DNA of 64,000 nt from Seriola aureovittata. Its lineage: Eukaryota > Chordata > Actinopteri > Carangiformes > Carangidae. Numbering within the stretch: the stretch's first letter is position 1; the number at the start of each line of letters is the position of its first letter. The notes beneath the pieces were generated by a model. It saw only the letters and a program-made list of their open reading frames with translations. It was not told where the DNA came from and ran no database searches. The stretch covers positions 9,050,001 to 9,114,000 of the forward strand of contig NC_079368.1 of NCBI RefSeq assembly GCF_021018895.1. The letters run 5' to 3'. Shown here piece after piece: positions 1 to 11,631 of the stretch. A program made the position numbers and the translations under genes.

Positions 1-76
1 TTATTTTATTTATCATTTTAAGACTAAGCAATTCAATTAAAAAAAATCAACAGCTGACTTGATGAAAATAACAGCA

Positions 77-304
77 ACACTTTACTTTAAATAACCCGGT
101 TTAGCATTTATAATCCATATATAAACATTTAATGAACGCTTAACATGCTATAATGTAAATATTAGTCTTTATGTATTTGTTAATGTATGACTTAACACCT
201 AAAAATGTCCTTTTAGTTGTGTACTGCCTTATAGTGTGTTATGATTCATTGTTTACATAGTGCCTATAAATGCTAAATAAGGGGCACTTAATATAAAACT
301 TTAG
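77..304. mobile_element. Miniature inverted-repeat element (MITE-like)
   Basis: A perfect 13 bp inverted pair, TTTAGCATTTATA at 100-112 and its complement at 265-277, sits inside longer imperfect inverted ends beginning CACTTTACTTTAA and ending TTAATATAAAACTTT. The element is about 230 bp and noncoding, which fits a nonautonomous DNA transposon of the kind common in fish. The superfamily is not determined. Confidence 0.6.
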
Positions 305-310
305 CAAGAT

Positions 311-547
311 AACTGTTAGCTGCGGCTGTTTTCGTTATTGAATAATCTGCAGATTACTTTCTGTGTAAATCAACTGGTTCAGTATAGTCTATAAGTCCAT
401 CAATAATTTCCCAGAGCCCAAGGTGAAGTCTTACAACCATAGAAGGCTAATAAAACCAACAAATACTCACATTTGAGAGTTTAGAAACTGTGACATTTTG
501 ACATTTTTTTAATTCAAAATTGTCTGAAACAATTAATCAACAAAAAT
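311..547. mobile_element. Interspersed repeat family A, copy 1
   Basis: The copy begins GCTGCGGCTGTTTTCGTTATT and ends with CTGAAACAATTAATC. It contains the diagnostic core CCCAGAGCCCAAGGTGA at 410-426. This matches from memory a very abundant teleost miniature repeat whose ends read GCTGCAACTAACGATTA. Confidence 0.65.
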
Positions 548-1323
548 CAAGTTAACAAGTTCATTTTAAATCTTCTATCCAAAAGAAAGATGTTGTTGAT
601 CTATATTTTTGATGTGTCTATAGTAACAGATCTGGATATCAAAAAAAAGGGCAAATAAAAAAGTAGAATTTTCTGTTGTTTCTTTTGTTTCCATTTTACA
701 TCTTGGCTGACAAGTACACTCTTGGTGCACTTCCACGTATACACTCAGGTTCTTCAATAAGCACATTCCTAACATACTTGGAAAGGAAGTGAAAAAGCAA
801 CTAGGCTACTAAGTGGCTAGCAGAAAGGTTAACTGCCATTGGCCGTGGTCTGCTGTGCCCGTCAGCTCCAACACAAGCCACTACATAGAGCTACCTGGTG
901 AGTCACTCATGGAGACCACTGAGGAACTCTAATGCAGAAGCGAAACCAAACAACAGACAGGATGAAGTCAGGCAGAATCTTCGGACTTCTGAGTTGTGTG
1001 AGAATGATCGTGGTTGTGGCAGGACAGCCACTGAATACTGGTAACATGAGTGGCAAGAGGACCAATTGTTCAACCATAGCAACTGTGTGAGCGTCATTAT
1101 TATAACAAAAAGGTAGCACAAGAGACAAGCAGCAAGGCAAAGAGATAAAATGCCAGGGCAAGTTCCACATTAGTTATTTAATAAAAACGTTTGAAAGTTC
1201 AAAATTATTGTTAAATTCAAAGTAAAAAACAACACTACTTTATATTTATTAAGACATGTAGATAAACATCACAGCACGAGAGTAAAGGTGTTTGGAACAC
1301 AGCCCACTCCTCCCACTACATGA

Positions 1324-1431
<108 letters not shown>

Positions 1432-3931
1432 TAATGGAACAAAATGCTTTTTATAGATATTCAAAGGATTTCACTTTCTACAAAAGGTATTCACAGTTCT
1501 AAGCCAACATCCTCTTCACGCTTCCCTTCTAGATCACTTCTTATACTGCTCAGCAAGCAAATACTGTGCATGTACTACATACACGAGGTGTATGAGTAAC
1601 CTTTCCCACTACTAGGGCTGGTTACTGAACCTTAATGCATTTTGGAGTAATGACCATAACATTTCCGTAACATCAGTTATCGAAAACTGTCAAGAAATGA
1701 AAACTGGGTGGATGTGAAAGATCACTACTCTTTCACTTTCCCCATCAAGATGTTTCCTACCAGGACTGAAGAAGCAATGTTCTGGCCCATGCATGTAGTC
1801 TTAAGGCCACCACTGCCGCAGAGGACTGTTACCCAGAATGTTCAAATGCATGACATGTCTGTCACACAAGAAGCTGTAGTGGTGTCCCAATTCTGTGGCT
1901 GGATCTTCTTAAATCCAAGTTTTTAGACCCAATACAGCATGAGGGGCAGACAAGACCTGTCCCATTTCAAAGGCTCCTCCAATTTGTGCCAAGAAAATAG
2001 TGTTTAAGCAGGAATTCCTAAGAATCGTTATTGTTATCAACCTGGATATTTAGTTAATCACTGGGTGTTGTATGAAAGTTTTATGGATAAACAGTATTCA
2101 CCATTAACATGGAACTTAACCCAGTTTCACACAGGTACTGACACTTTATCTGCTGCCTGGAGGGCAACATTAGGGTGGTCATTTTAGAGGGTTTTATTTA
2201 CTCTGGGAGCACCAGAGTGCACTAACAGTTTTGGTGTCTGTTGGGGAGAAGGCACGAGTTACACCTAGTCTTAAGGCCCATAATGGCGGGTTGAATCATG
2301 TCTTGAGTGAGATGGCTTTAAGCAAACTGTGACAACACTGGATTAACAGTGTGTAATACCAAGCCGCAAATATTGTACCCATAACAAAATCCTCAAGTTA
2401 TACAGCAGCTGTCATTGCAAAGTGAAGCAAACACATGCACAGATACACTCTACAATTAAATATACTTGCACCAATTTGTACTAATCCACTTGTGACTACA
2501 GATATTAAGAAACACCAAACAGTGTAATAATAAATTAGGAGAGGAACTAATGAAGCAGCGATTTTAACATATATTAACCAATGAGGAAGGAAAGGACATA
2601 GATGGAGGTATTGCCATGTTTGTATGAGTGATATCAACGTTATCATCTGTTGTCAGTTATCTGCAAAACTTTCAGTATCACTCACCCTGACGAGGAAACA
2701 TGAAGACACTTCTAAGAAATTAATGAGACTGGGAATTCCAGTTCCAAAGCAAAAAAGCGTGTGATCCCTTGGTCAGACTCATTCCACTCTCAAACCATTC
2801 CACTCCCAAACCATAAAGTAGACATCACTTCCCAGCAACACAGTCATTACTACAGAGGAATAAAGTCATTTGACTGTTACTGAATATGGGCTGATTAACA
2901 CTTAATCATTAAAAAAGGTAAGTTACTGAAATTGACCACTGAAGCTATAATGTAAGGGCATGACAATCACACATGAATGTAATGTGTCAACATTTGGCTT
3001 CACCCTCTGGGGGAAATGTTACTGCTATAGAGGCGCACAGGGGACAATAAAGTGGGAGGTAATGACTTTATATTTGGTTTGTAATTAATCCTTAATTGTA
3101 TCCTTTATCTTTTAAGATTTAAGGTCACTGAGCCTTTAGGTCTTTGACTAGCTAGGTTTAATTTGTTTGACTTCAATTTATGGTGACATTAAACAGAGAA
3201 AAGCAGCAAAGCCTCACATTTTACAATTGACATTTTTGCCAACAACGGATTACTACAGAAATGTTGGACATAATGGGGGAGATAATTACTTCTGTTACAA
3301 AGAGATAACAGTAGTATCCAGTGTTTAAATATTTATAATGTTAACACTAGGTCTGAATACTTAGGCTATGTTATTAGGCTAAAACTTTAGACATTCCTTT
3401 CACTGCTCAAGGGGTGGGGTGGGGATACATTGAACACAGAAAGCTGAAGCAGTTTAATGTGCTGCTAACGTTTGGTTTGGTTAAGACGGTGTAGTGGCCA
3501 ACAGGGATTTAGCTAGGCATCCGACAAACTGAGATGAGAGAGGTTAAGTTAATGTCTGTCACCGCTTGGTTGTTCGACTGAGGTGGCTTTGACGAACTGA
3601 GAATCATATCAAATACACCAGTTAGCTAACGCTGGGTCAGCTAATGGCTATTAAGGAAAACTGACACAAGACACACAGATGTTACATTAGTAATAGCCAA
3701 TAAGGTCTTGTGTTTGCAGTGATTTGAGCTCTGACAGCAAACTGGTGAACTGGGCTAACCTAGCAGTAGAGTGCTAACGTTAACCAAGTTACACTTGGCT
3801 AACGTTTGCTCGCCAAGCAGGGTAAGCTAATGATAAGCTAGTTAGCTACGTTAGCTTAGCTTGATACTGCAAGCTCCTGGATGGCCAAATATGATTCAGA
3901 AAACCATCCAACGTAAATTCGGCAACTTACC

Positions 3932-4110
3932 CAACGTAATTAGCGTGTCCTGGTTGTCCACAGTTTCTCTAAACACAGCTGATCCAAAGATTTCTCGAGT
4001 CAAAGGAATTGTTTGTTGGCGGTTAGCCGTCTCACACACTGGGTTCTGCAGAAGCGAACACTGCTGTCATTTGCTGTCATCACGAGGAGACCAGCCCAAT
4101 GCGCATGCGG
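3932..4110 (-). promoter_or_regulatory. Probable promoter and noncoding first exon of an unidentified minus-strand gene
   Basis: A GCGCATGCG palindrome (4100-4108) of the NRF1 type lies beside a CCAAT box (CCCAAT at 4095-4100). Downstream on the minus strand a consensus donor, TTGG|GTAAGT, falls at about 3932/3931. The exon between them has stops in two frames and no usable ATG in the third, so it is probably 5'UTR. The downstream exons would lie to the left, perhaps outside the window. I do not recognise the gene. Confidence 0.4.
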
Positions 4111-4699
4111 AGAGGTTTGTTAAAGGGAAATTTCAAAGTAAAACAGAAAACAGGCCTACACATCATGCTATTTCTGCAATATAATAGAGTTTGTTACAAT
4201 TTCTTACAAAACCGACCACAGCTTTAAATGGAAAACTACAAGTTGACTATTGATCTAATCAGTTCAAGTCCTTATGCTAACTTTTGTATATGTGTACAGA
4301 AAATTGCTGTACACACTAGGTGAAATAACAAATGTTTGGTGGTTATAAAGCAGTATGTCCTTCTTCATATTCCTTCTGAAATATCAATCTATACTTAGTG
4401 AGATTTCTGATATATCTGAGTGTGAATCTGTCTGGACCCTGTGTGACACAATAATTTTGCACCACTGGATTATTGTTTTACTTTATTTGATTTTTAAAAA
4501 CAAACCTTGATGTATTAATATCACCTGAATAAACATGAATGTATTGGCCAAACTGTGCTCTTTTGTATGACTATGATATTGAGAACTGAGATGATGCTGC
4601 CAACCACTCAGAGCTGACAAAACAATCAAATAAATGCTTCTGAGACTAAGCAGAGCAGGGGCGTATCCCATGGTGAAACACTGAAAAGACCATAGCTCA

Positions 4700-4701
<2 letters not shown>

Positions 4702-4761
<60 letters not shown>

Positions 4762-4762
4762 T
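4702..4762. repeat. (GT)n microsatellite
   Basis: About 30 GT units with one phase break near 4730. Confidence 0.95.
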
Positions 4763-7700
4763 GATTCATGATCATTTTAATGTTTTACTGTCTCCTAGGT
4801 TTTTGCTTTCGTGTAATGAAATTGTACAGTGCTAGGACATCACAATATGTTCCTCATGAAAACAATTGGCTTGACTCGTGATTTCACTGTATGGCCAAAC
4901 ACTGAAACTGCTGGATTCAGCTGCTATAGAGTGCCAAAATGAGATCATTACAGGAATATATTCAAGCAGTTCAAAGTTTCAGCAAATGCAAAACATTACT
5001 TACACCTTTGAATGCAACAGTCTGACATCAGTCAAAATGATTTATACATTTACAGTTAATTAAAAGATATAGGCTTGTTCATAATTGGATTGGAACAAAC
5101 TTTTTCACTGACCTGAGGGGAACTCTCTTAGCATCTAGATCTACAGCATTTTTGTAGTAAGTCATTCATATTCCACATTGTGGTTACACAGTCTTCCAGT
5201 CATGGAAAATACATTCTAGTGGCTATTTGCCCTCAAACACTTCAACATAAAAATCAACATAAAATCAAAAGGCCACTGATGCACCACAGGTTTACACAGG
5301 CAAAAGAATCGATTGTCCAAACAAAGCCATTGCGTTTTCTTGGGGATTTATTAATCCAAACAAGCAAGCAAACCAAGGAACACAGTGAATGGTAGCCTAA
5401 CCATATGTTAGTCAAATACTGGCCAAATACTCACTAACGGCACTTTTGACTTTGCTAGCATCTTTGGTGGCATCACTTCATACCCAATGCTGTGTTGCTC
5501 AGGAAAAACAGACCTTAATATGACGTGAAATGTTCAACTTTTGTAGTGGTGGCTCACAGTGGCTGTGATTAACCTTGTTAAAAACTTCAATTCCTATTAG
5601 TAGTAAAGGCCCTTAAGTGTGATAAACTGATGAGACCCAGCAGCAGTAAATAATCTCAGCAAATTCAACTTTGAAATCGTACATTTAGCTGTAAAGTTCA
5701 GTATAGATATGTCAGTAGGGAAAATTGTAGGCTACTATCTAGTTATCAGTGTTCAGGCAGCAATGTTTAATATAATTCATAAGAAAAAAGTGTCAGGTCA
5801 TTAATTAATAATGATGATAATGATATTTTTTATTTACATAGCACTTGAAGTTCTTGCGATCAATTTGTCATAATTTCATAATTAATTAAGCATGTAAGAG
5901 ATGATTTAAGAGATAAGTATAGCCAAGTATAGACTTCACACGTTTTAAATCAGACTTCCTCAGATAGGAACATATTGGTGTATGGCGTGATTCCTGTCTG
6001 TCATATGAGCTTGATCATCATGAAAATGCTCTGGAAAAGTCCTGGAAAATGATCTCTAGAAAAGAGTGGGAACCCTGCTCAGGGCACTGTAATAATATAT
6101 AGTCATACAATAACACAGGCAAAACAAAAAGCTGAACTTTTTTTCAGTGGTAGTAATACATGTATTATTCCACTAGGTGGTGGTCTTATAACATAAAAGA
6201 AAGAAAACCCTAATCCTTGTGTCAGCAACACAGTAGTGTTAATCAAATATATTATAGCACATTCATAGAATAAAAAGGATGAGGGGTGGGATTTGGAGCA
6301 CACGGTTATAGTTCAAGCTTTTATTAAGCAGCAACTTATATTTTGACAATCAGCATGTATGTCTTCATCAGAGCAGATTTACCCATGGAAATTTACATGT
6401 TGGTTGAAAGGTTAGTTGCCACATCTACCTTAAAGCTTTAACTATAACATTGTGCTCCATACCTCATCCCCCTTATCCTGATCTTAAACTTGTATATTTG
6501 AGATGATGACTGTAAACAGGCATCATAAACATGTCCATGTCATACATTCATCTTTGCATTAATGCTGATACAGTCAAAATCTTGAAATCAGTAGATCAGA
6601 GTATTAAAATCATTTAAAAGAGGGCACTTGATCAATAAAATTTAAAAGATTTCCACCTACTGGCATTTTGTGTTTTGATACATGTTTTGTACTTAATGCA
6701 AAACTAAATAAATTGTGATTCTGGTTTCTTTTGTAATGTACATAGTCTCTCTCTACTTTTTAAGTGAAAGGGTTGATTCTTGTTTTTCTGTTTGAACATT
6801 CCTGCATGTGTTTCACAAAACATAGTGTGGAAACTATATCATTTTACCCTTCTGTTCAAATGCCTAATAAGGAGAACTCTGGAGGAGAAATGCAAAGCCA
6901 CAAGGTCACTCGTTAAATTCCATTTATTATATATTTATATATAGGTTATAAACATCACAAAATAGAAAGTCGAGGAAGGTCTTGCACAAAGATATATATA
7001 ATCAAGTAAAAGAGCAACCTTAGATTAGTCAGCAATGGCAATGGAAGCAGGCATATCATCATATCAGGGTTGAGTGCTGCAGCTATGTTAGGAACATTCT
7101 TATTTTATAATTTATGTTTTAGTGCAAACAAAGTCTTTGCAGCTCTTGGCTCCAAGGAATTCAATATTAATAATAAAATAGGGTTTTACAATATAGATGT
7201 TAAGGTTGCTCTTTTATTGCATATTGTTTAAGAACAAACTGTGGTATTAGTTACAATAAGGTCTCAAGGTCGCAATGTTCAAATGATCTAATATTCAATA
7301 TATATAATATACCTCTTACATTTCTATGCATCAAATTGTATCTCATTAACATAATAAATTTAATTATAAGCAATATCAATATTAAAATACCTGAATATAA
7401 ATAACATGCTTTGAGCAAAATAATTGTTCATTTACAATGGTAGTTCAAACAACCTAAGTCAACAGCTGTCAAGCCTTTAGAAATAGCTAAACCTATACAT
7501 TGCTTTGTGTCAAATGCAGTTTTTTTTTCTTTCGACTGAAGGCCACTTTCAAACAAAGCAATTTATACAAGGATGACATCAAGTCTTATCACGAGATGGA
7601 ATAAGTTCCAACAAAAATTCTTAATGAAGTGGGAAAACAAATATGTGGTTTGATTGTACTTCTTTGTCTATCAAACGATAACTAATTTAGCAATAATAAA

Positions 7701-8085
7701 AATAAAATACCCACACAACTACACTATACTTAGGAAATAATACTTAAATACTAATAAACAGTTGTAATATTACAACCACTGTAACAAGGTATAATATAAA
7801 TTTCTGATATAACATTAGTTGGAAAAATCAAAAGTGGGTGACTGTTACAATACGAGACCTGGCTGTGCCTACTATAATGTGGAGGCAATGAGATGTGTAC
7901 TTCATAAATATTGTGTGCTTCATACATTGGCTGCAGAAACTGCACAGATCATACATGTTCACATCTTAAACACCTGGATAACTGGGTTTGTGCCTAGTCT
8001 ACATGCAGGCTATTAACTCTTCTGAGTGCAACAGGATCAAAACAGGCCAAAAACATCATAGGGCAACTTTTAGAAGTGTGTTTGT

Positions 8086-8211
<126 letters not shown>

Positions 8212-8366
8212 ATAACAAAGAGAAATAAGAGAAAGACAGAAAGGGAGACTGTTCACATATGTACACACATATTTCCATATCAGTGTTCAATTTGCTAAAT
8301 CACACCATGTATTTACAGTATGTACATAGTGTACTGACATCATTATCATTACTATTTAGTGCTATA

Positions 8367-11300
8367 CTATATAATATCATCCAAAAGATGAGGAGTACCC
8401 ACCCAGTCCAGTGTTCTTGGCTCAGATGCAGCCATGATCATGCACATAAACTGTTTCCCTGTTCTCTTATCTATTGGGTAAATCGTAGTAGGAGTGAACC
8501 TTTTGTTGGTCTCCACAAACTCACACAGCTGATTATAAATTTTGGGATACTCATGACGAAGGAAGACTCCCCTGGTCCTGAGCTCACGCTGGATATTGAC
8601 AAAGCAGACCTCTCTGGCTTTTCTTCCCTCCTCCCCCTCCTTGTCAATGTCTGGTGTGCCTGGAGGTGGAGTGAGGATGAGCGTTTCCATTTCACTATCC
8701 TTCTTGAGTACCTTTTTGTCAGGGCTCGAGGAGGCCAAGGACACCTTTGCATATTTTCGAACTGTTGGTGCTTGGACCCTTGGTGAAGGTCTATTAGGCA
8801 CTAGTTCACCAACAGCTATGGATACATTCAAAAGGAAACATTCATTTGGGTCATACTCATTACCTGCCTGCTGCAGTTCCTTGCAGTATTCACCTAGGTT
8901 GTCCTTGAAACCATCCAGCTCTCTGAGAGATAAGTATGTGGGAGACATGAGGAGGCTCTCAAGCCCAACTTGCAGGAAGTTGTCAGCTGTCTCTGGATTA
9001 GCAAAACCCAGAAAGAGAACTCCTCTCCCTCTGGAGAGGTAGCCAGCTTTCGCAACACGAGAGAAGGCTTTGTGGATCTCTGAATTCTCTCTGCAGAACT
9101 TAAGAGTGTGTCGACACACACTGCTGACACGACCGTACAGACATGTCTCTTTATGGGTCTCCCAATCATCCCTGCGGCAGTTACGTGAGCAGTAAAAGGT
9201 GTAGCAACTATGACATGATTTGAAGTACAAGCAGGCGTTGAACATACTCTCAATCCGTTTGCACTTCTTGTTAGCACACACCATAGTGTCATCTTCATCT
9301 GTGCTGTGGTCTGGAGAACATTCTTCTGCACTCCTTTGTAAAGCATCAAAACCACTATCAGGGTCTTTGATTGTGTCAGGGCTGGATTTAGAGGATAGGA
9401 GCTGTGTGTTCAGACATCCTAAGTTTTCAAGTCCAGCAGATCCTCTGTCTTTGTCATCGTCTTCAGTAATTAGTTGTTTCAGCTGGTCCAAAAGGTCTTC
9501 ACTTGACTTTCTGCTAGTTGGTGGTTTGTAATCCACAACCAAATCGGCTAAGAGTTCATCCAGTTGCTCTAGACTCTGCTGGAGGGAGAAGTTGTTGTGT
9601 TTCCTGTCTTTGGTTATTTCTGCTGTTGTGGATGGCTGCTTCTGATGCATTACTCTCGGAGATGGTGTCTTTTCACCGTCCAGTGTATCCCAGCTGACAG
9701 AGTGCACATTGCGCCGCTTGCTGTTTGCTGCACATATATCATTGTCTGTTATGGTGATCTCAGGTGTTACAAACCAGTGCCCACTCTTGGTATTCCTCCA
9801 CGGATTGCTCGAGCCCCTCTCTAATGAGTTTTCGGAGAGTGACAGTGCAGCATAGCGCCTTGGCGAGCTTGAGAGGTTAAGAATAACAGGTTGAGATGTA
9901 ATATCAGAGGATGCTCCCTGCCTTGCTTGGTAAAACAGGTTTTCATAGCTTCGTCCACGAGGCACTGCTTGCTCTCTGTCATGACGTGGATATAGAATAT
10001 TGTCCCAAGACTTGGAGTGGTTTTTAACCTCTGCTCCTAGTCTACTTGTCTCCACACAGCTGCTAGTAAACCACGGGGGTATACTGGGGTCTTGCCTTAC
10101 TCTTGGTGGTGTGTGTTGAGAGGACTGGTTAGAGTAACCAGATATACTTGAGCGATACCAGTCATCTGAAAAGGCCTGGGACATTCGAGGGCGTCGACGA
10201 CCCTCTGTATGATATGGCCTTGATGGAAAGTACTGCTCTTCAGGAGAGCTGAACGGTTTGGAATAAAACAACCTTGAGTTACTCATGTGGTACGGATTGA
10301 AGCGGCTGTCCTCTCCATAGTAAGATCTAGACAATGGAGTCTGAGAAAAGTATGATCCTGCCTCGCTTGTGGAGTAAGGCCTACTATATACAGAGTGTGC
10401 TGGCTCTCGGTTGGACAGGTGGTCCGTGTAATACGACCTGACAGGAAGGGTGTGCACCCATCGAGTCCTTGGATCATATTGACTAGTCAATGTACTACCG
10501 TGGCTGGTTAAACTGGACCGATCATCCTGATAGTATGTTCTAGAATAAGGATGGACTGGATACCGAACAGGGTCCTCTGTATAGAAAAACTTGGTTGGTA
10601 TGTTAGGATTTGAGTAAGCTCTTTGTTCTTGACTCAGATATGGTGCTGTTGGTGACGGCATTCTGTGCATGTCTAGATGCTGGTAAGAGATGGGAGACAT
10701 GCTGGTGGTGTAGTGGTATCCTTGTCTAAAATCTCCACTGTAGCATTCGCTTGGAGTGGGCGTTGGCGAGGAGACAATCTGCCGTGGTACATACAAGCCT
10801 CTACTGCTACTGGCTTGGGAGTATCTCTGCCAAAGATGCTCAGTCCGTACATTGGGAACCTGCCTAGATGTGTGCTGCAGTACAGCAGCATCTGGTTTAA
10901 TGTCTACACGGCACCTGACATGAGGGGTTATGGCTGGTTTATCAGGTTTATGCTCCTCAAAACAGTCTGAGACATAGAGGGGAGAGTGAGGCTGCAGTTT
11001 GATAGGATGCACCTCATTCAAAAAAGCCCTGTTTGAGGAGTAGGATTCTCGATGTGTTTCAGAGGTCCTCAGGGTATCTGATGCAGCCTGAAGTGCATCC
11101 CTCCCCTTCCTGGCTCCTGGTGGAGACACTGAGATGGGCACAGGAGTGAGAGTGGCCTTAATTCTTGGAGCACTTTTAGATCTTGTTCTCTTTTTAGAAT
11201 CCGACCATGTAAGATGGCTGGTTTTGTCTTGGCTGGTGTGCTGCTGGAACTGCCTGGTGTTAAACAGATCAGGAGATGAAAAGCGAAGATGACCTTGTTG

Positions 11301-11579
11301 ATCTAGTCCATTCCACATTAGATCTTTGTTCAATGTCTCATGCTCAGCCCTCTTGTAAGGGTACTCCATTGAGGAAGAGAAAGACTGCGGGTCATCCAGT
11401 GACTCAATGAAGTCAAAGCTACGGCAGTGTCTTTTGTTGATGATTTCTGGTTTATCAATCATTTTCAAGTCACATTGCCGGGAGGAGTGGAGAGAAATTG
11501 AATGGTCAGTGATAGGATTTAGAGTAATGTCCCGATACAGAGTCGATGCCAGTATATCAGGGGGATGCGTCCGTGTCAT
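8367..11579 (-). CDS. ajm1: Apical junction component 1 homolog (single large coding exon)
   Basis: This is a 1070-residue protein read from one uninterrupted exon. It is recognised as vertebrate AJM1 (human C9orf172) from the start MTRTHPPDIL, the early block KRHCRSFDFIESLD, the SPRRYAALSLSE and VTPEITITDND blocks, and the C-terminal half ending in LLDDII. Residues 1-760 look disordered and are rich in Ser, Tyr, Pro and Arg, with many SYY/FY repeats. Residues about 767-812 carry a MYND-like zinc finger: C-x4-C, then C-x2-C-x4-C-x3-C-x7-H-x3-C. A conserved globular C-terminal region follows. The start is supported by an in-frame TGA four codons upstream and by family agreement. A splice acceptor lies at 11632-11633 in the 5'UTR. 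Family knowledge places the protein at apical cell junctions and near ciliary structures; its biochemical activity is not established. Human AJM1 is also encoded by one coding exon and is slightly shorter. The identification is firm. Confidence 0.95.
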   Translation of the reverse strand: MTRTHPPDILASTLYRDITLNPITDHSISLHSSRQCDLKMIDKPEIINKRHCRSFDFIESLDDPQSFSSSMEYPYKRAEHETLNKDLMWNGLDQQGHLRFSSPDLFNTRQFQQHTSQDKTSHLTWSDSKKRTRSKSAPRIKATLTPVPISVSPPGARKGRDALQAASDTLRTSETHRESYSSNRAFLNEVHPIKLQPHSPLYVSDCFEEHKPDKPAITPHVRCRVDIKPDAAVLQHTSRQVPNVRTEHLWQRYSQASSSRGLYVPRQIVSSPTPTPSECYSGDFRQGYHYTTSMSPISYQHLDMHRMPSPTAPYLSQEQRAYSNPNIPTKFFYTEDPVRYPVHPYSRTYYQDDRSSLTSHGSTLTSQYDPRTRWVHTLPVRSYYTDHLSNREPAHSVYSRPYSTSEAGSYFSQTPLSRSYYGEDSRFNPYHMSNSRLFYSKPFSSPEEQYFPSRPYHTEGRRRPRMSQAFSDDWYRSSISGYSNQSSQHTPPRVRQDPSIPPWFTSSCVETSRLGAEVKNHSKSWDNILYPRHDREQAVPRGRSYENLFYQARQGASSDITSQPVILNLSSSPRRYAALSLSENSLERGSSNPWRNTKSGHWFVTPEITITDNDICAANSKRRNVHSVSWDTLDGEKTPSPRVMHQKQPSTTAEITKDRKHNNFSLQQSLEQLDELLADLVVDYKPPTSRKSSEDLLDQLKQLITEDDDKDRGSAGLENLGCLNTQLLSSKSSPDTIKDPDSGFDALQRSAEECSPDHSTDEDDTMVCANKKCKRIESMFNACLYFKSCHSCYTFYCSRNCRRDDWETHKETCLYGRVSSVCRHTLKFCRENSEIHKAFSRVAKAGYLSRGRGVLFLGFANPETADNFLQVGLESLLMSPTYLSLRELDGFKDNLGEYCKELQQAGNEYDPNECFLLNVSIAVGELVPNRPSPRVQAPTVRKYAKVSLASSSPDKKVLKKDSEMETLILTPPPGTPDIDKEGEEGRKAREVCFVNIQRELRTRGVFLRHEYPKIYNQLCEFVETNKRFTPTTIYPIDKRTGKQFMCMIMAASEPRTLDWVGTPHLLDDII

Positions 11580-11631
11580 CTTAAAGGAACTTCAGTGCTC
11601 TCCATTCAGTGTGATTCAAGATCAACACAGC
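11580..11631 (-). other. ajm1: ajm1 5'UTR part of the coding exon, with splice acceptor
   Basis: On the minus strand a pyrimidine-rich tract ending in CAG abuts position 11631, so about 52 nt of 5'UTR precede the ATG in this exon. An in-frame stop in this short leader rules out an N-terminal extension. The matching donor is probably the one at 14493, which would make a 2.9 kb intron. Confidence 0.65.

Noticed and set aside
575..1170. Minus-strand open frames of 66-87 codons near the left edge
   Set aside because: They overlap in different frames, have no known motif and lie in repeat-bearing AT-rich sequence.
5310..5323. A 12-13 base match to the 5' half of miR-219 (GATTGTCCAAAC)
   Set aside because: The match stops after the seed half, and no hairpin with a complementary arm is visible nearby. 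Chance is the simpler explanation.
8596..9531. Plus-strand open frames of 100-150 codons antisense to ajm1
   Set aside because: They show no family resemblance and follow from the codon composition of the long ajm1 exon.
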